NCBI RefSeq assembly: GCF_021026295.1 | Contig: NZ_JAJNDA010000007.1 | Span: 1 to 64,000 of the forward strand | Reading direction: 5' to 3' | Length of the DNA stretch: 64,000 nucleotides | From: Actinomycetospora soli | Lineage (GTDB): Bacteria > Actinomycetota > Actinomycetes > Mycobacteriales > Pseudonocardiaceae | Shown: positions 62,815 through 64,000 of the stretch, piece after piece | Layout: the number at the start of each line of letters is the position of its first letter | Position numbering within the stretch: position 1 is the first letter of the stretch | Notes under the pieces: model-generated | What the model saw: the letters and a program-made list of their open reading frames with translations, nothing else | What the model was told of the DNA's origin: nothing | Databases searched by the model: none | Translations under genes and position numbers: made by a program

Positions 62815-62832
62815 CCGGGCCGGCCGGCCCGG
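62815..62832. other. Perfect 18-base palindrome in the carboxylase operon
   Basis: CCGGGCCGGCCGGCCCGG between the accA stop and the following fadE ribosome site. It could form a hairpin that tunes expression of the downstream gene or be a coincidence of GC-rich sequence. Confidence 0.4.
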
Positions 62833-62846
62833 CGAGGAGAGGAACG

Positions 62847-64000
62847 GTGAGCATGAGCCTGCACGAGACCGAGGAGATCCGGGATCTGCGCGCGGCGGTC
62901 CGCTCGATCGCGAGCACCTTCGGGCACGAGTACTACCTGGAGAAGTCGAAGTCCGGGGAGAAGAGCACCGAGCTCTGGACCGCGGTGGGCAAGCAGGGCT
63001 TTCTCGGCGTCAACATCGCCGAGGAGTACGGCGGTGGGGGAGGCGGGATCTACGACCTCCACGCCGTCGGGGAGGAACTCGCGGCGGCCGGATGCCCCCT
63101 GCTGATGACGGTGGTGTCCCCTGCGATCTGCGGCACGATCATCCAGGCCTTCGGTACGCCGGAGCAGAAGCAGCGCTGGCTGCCCGGCATCGCGAGCGGC
63201 GAGATCATCATGTCGTTCGGGATCACCGAGCCGGATGCCGGGTCGAACTCCCACAACATCTCGACCACGGCCGAGCGGGTGGGTGACGAGTACGTCCTGC
63301 GCGGGACGAAGTACTACATCTCCGGCGTCGACGAGGCCGAGGCCATCCTCGTCGTCGTCCGGACCGGCACGGACGAGAAGGGGCGGGGCCGCTTGAGCCT
63401 CGTGATCGTCCCGGCCGACGCCGCCGGCCTCCAGAGAACGATCATCCCCGTCGAGGCCGTCACGCCGGAGAAGCAGTTCACGCTCTTCTTCGACGAGGTC
63501 CGGGTCCCGGCCGAGAACCTCATCGGGCAACCGAACGACGGTCTGCGCCAGGTGTTCCTGGGGCTGAACCCGGAGCGGATCATGGGAGCCGCGCTCGGTA
63601 ACGGGATCGGCCGCTACGCGCTGGACAAGGCGTCGGCCTATGCGCGGGAGCGCACGGTCTGGAACACGCCGATCGGGGCTCACCAGGGGGTGTCCCACCC
63701 CCTCGCCCACGCCAAGATCCAGGTCGAGTTGGCCCGCCTGATGACGCAGCGGGCCGCCAGCCTGCACGACGCCGCGGACCCCGCTTCAGGCGAGGCCGCG
63801 AACATGGCGAAGTACGCCGCAGCCGAGGCCGGCATCCTGGCGCTGGATCAGGCCATCCAGACCCATGGCGGTAACGGGATGGCCACCGAGTACGGGCTCG
63901 CGACCCTCTGGGGACCTGCCCGGCTCATGCGCACCGCGCCGATCAGCCGCGAGATGATCCTCAACTTCGTGGCGCAGCACAGCCTGGGTCTTCCCCGGTC
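62847..64000 (+). CDS. Acyl-CoA dehydrogenase, 3' end beyond window
   Basis: 384 residues visible, nearly full length, open at the right edge. The FAD segment FGITEPDAGSN, NPERIMGAALGNGIGRYAL with the likely catalytic Glu, and IQTHGGNGMATEYGLATLWGPARLMRTAPIS are the family's conserved blocks. It oxidises an acyl-CoA upstream of the carboxylase, giving the fadE19-accA1-accD1 type arrangement known from leucine catabolism in mycobacteria. Start GTG 62847 follows GAGGAGAGGA; ATG 62853 is equally in frame. Confidence 0.92.
   Translation, partial: MSMSLHETEEIRDLRAAVRSIASTFGHEYYLEKSKSGEKSTELWTAVGKQGFLGVNIAEEYGGGGGGIYDLHAVGEELAAAGCPLLMTVVSPAICGTIIQAFGTPEQKQRWLPGIASGEIIMSFGITEPDAGSNSHNISTTAERVGDEYVLRGTKYYISGVDEAEAILVVVRTGTDEKGRGRLSLVIVPADAAGLQRTIIPVEAVTPEKQFTLFFDEVRVPAENLIGQPNDGLRQVFLGLNPERIMGAALGNGIGRYALDKASAYARERTVWNTPIGAHQGVSHPLAHAKIQVELARLMTQRAASLHDAADPASGEAANMAKYAAAEAGILALDQAIQTHGGNGMATEYGLATLWGPARLMRTAPISREMILNFVAQHSLGLPR

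Overview
The window is very GC-rich, uses GTG starts heavily and packs its genes with 4-base overlaps, as in Actinomycetota. An IdeR/DtxR-type iron box, a mycothiol-dependent enzyme family, the coproporphyrin-dependent haem branch, a chaplin-like secreted protein and a DUF574 methyltransferase point to a Pseudonocardiales-like actinobacterium. That placement is an inference; there is no rRNA in the window to test it.

Region by region. (1) 1-4.8 kb: the tail of a transposase, then an iron-regulated siderophore uptake operon on the minus strand (lipoprotein, two FecCD permeases, and an ATPase fused to a PPOX-type flavin domain). (2) 4.8-10.7 kb: small enzymes and regulators (mycothiol-dependent enzyme family, DUF574 methyltransferase, hydrolases, GPP34, CGNR regulator, SnoaL-like protein, tyrosine phosphatase). 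(3) 10.8-35.1 kb: a conserved core block whose order resembles, from memory, M. tuberculosis Rv2674-Rv2692: ceoC/ceoB and a KimA-like permease (K+), an rRNA methyltransferase, dxs, RNase D, DUF3000, hemE-hemY-chdC and msrB. Into it are placed hydrolases, a two-component pair split by about 3 kb, a chaplin-like protein and others. (4) 35.1-42.9 kb: a stand-alone LigD polymerase domain, a formyltransferase, a degenerate PfkB kinase, serA, an NhaA-DsbA fusion, an Imm5-like protein and a RibD_C reductase. (5) 42.9-50.0 kb: a tightly coupled six-gene minus-strand operon (alcohol dehydrogenase, QueD/PTPS-like protein, glycosyltransferase, methyltransferase, LPG-synthase-like membrane protein, histidine phosphatase). 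It is divergent from a very large CDP-alcohol phosphatidyltransferase-sulfatase fusion; together they look like an uncharacterised envelope-lipid or glycolipid pathway. (6) 50.0-64 kb: after two strong hairpins comes a tyrosine recombinase, then a lipid-catabolism block with visibly looser codon use. It holds a WS/DGAT acyltransferase, a natural esterase-Baeyer-Villiger monooxygenase fusion and an acyl-CoA ligase (a mymA-like set), then two acyl-CoA dehydrogenases around a biotin-dependent acyl-CoA carboxylase (accD-accA). Two matching GTTAGT-N4-ACTAAC palindromes probably bind one TetR-family repressor.

The strongest candidates for something new are the 42.9-50.0 kb pterin-like/glycolipid cluster with its fusion partner, the esterase-BVMO fusion at 53.7-56.1 kb, the ATPase-flavin-domain fusion at 0.1-1.5 kb, and a repeated CTGA junction. 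In that junction a CTG appears to be the only usable start, overlapping the upstream TGA, at three separate places.
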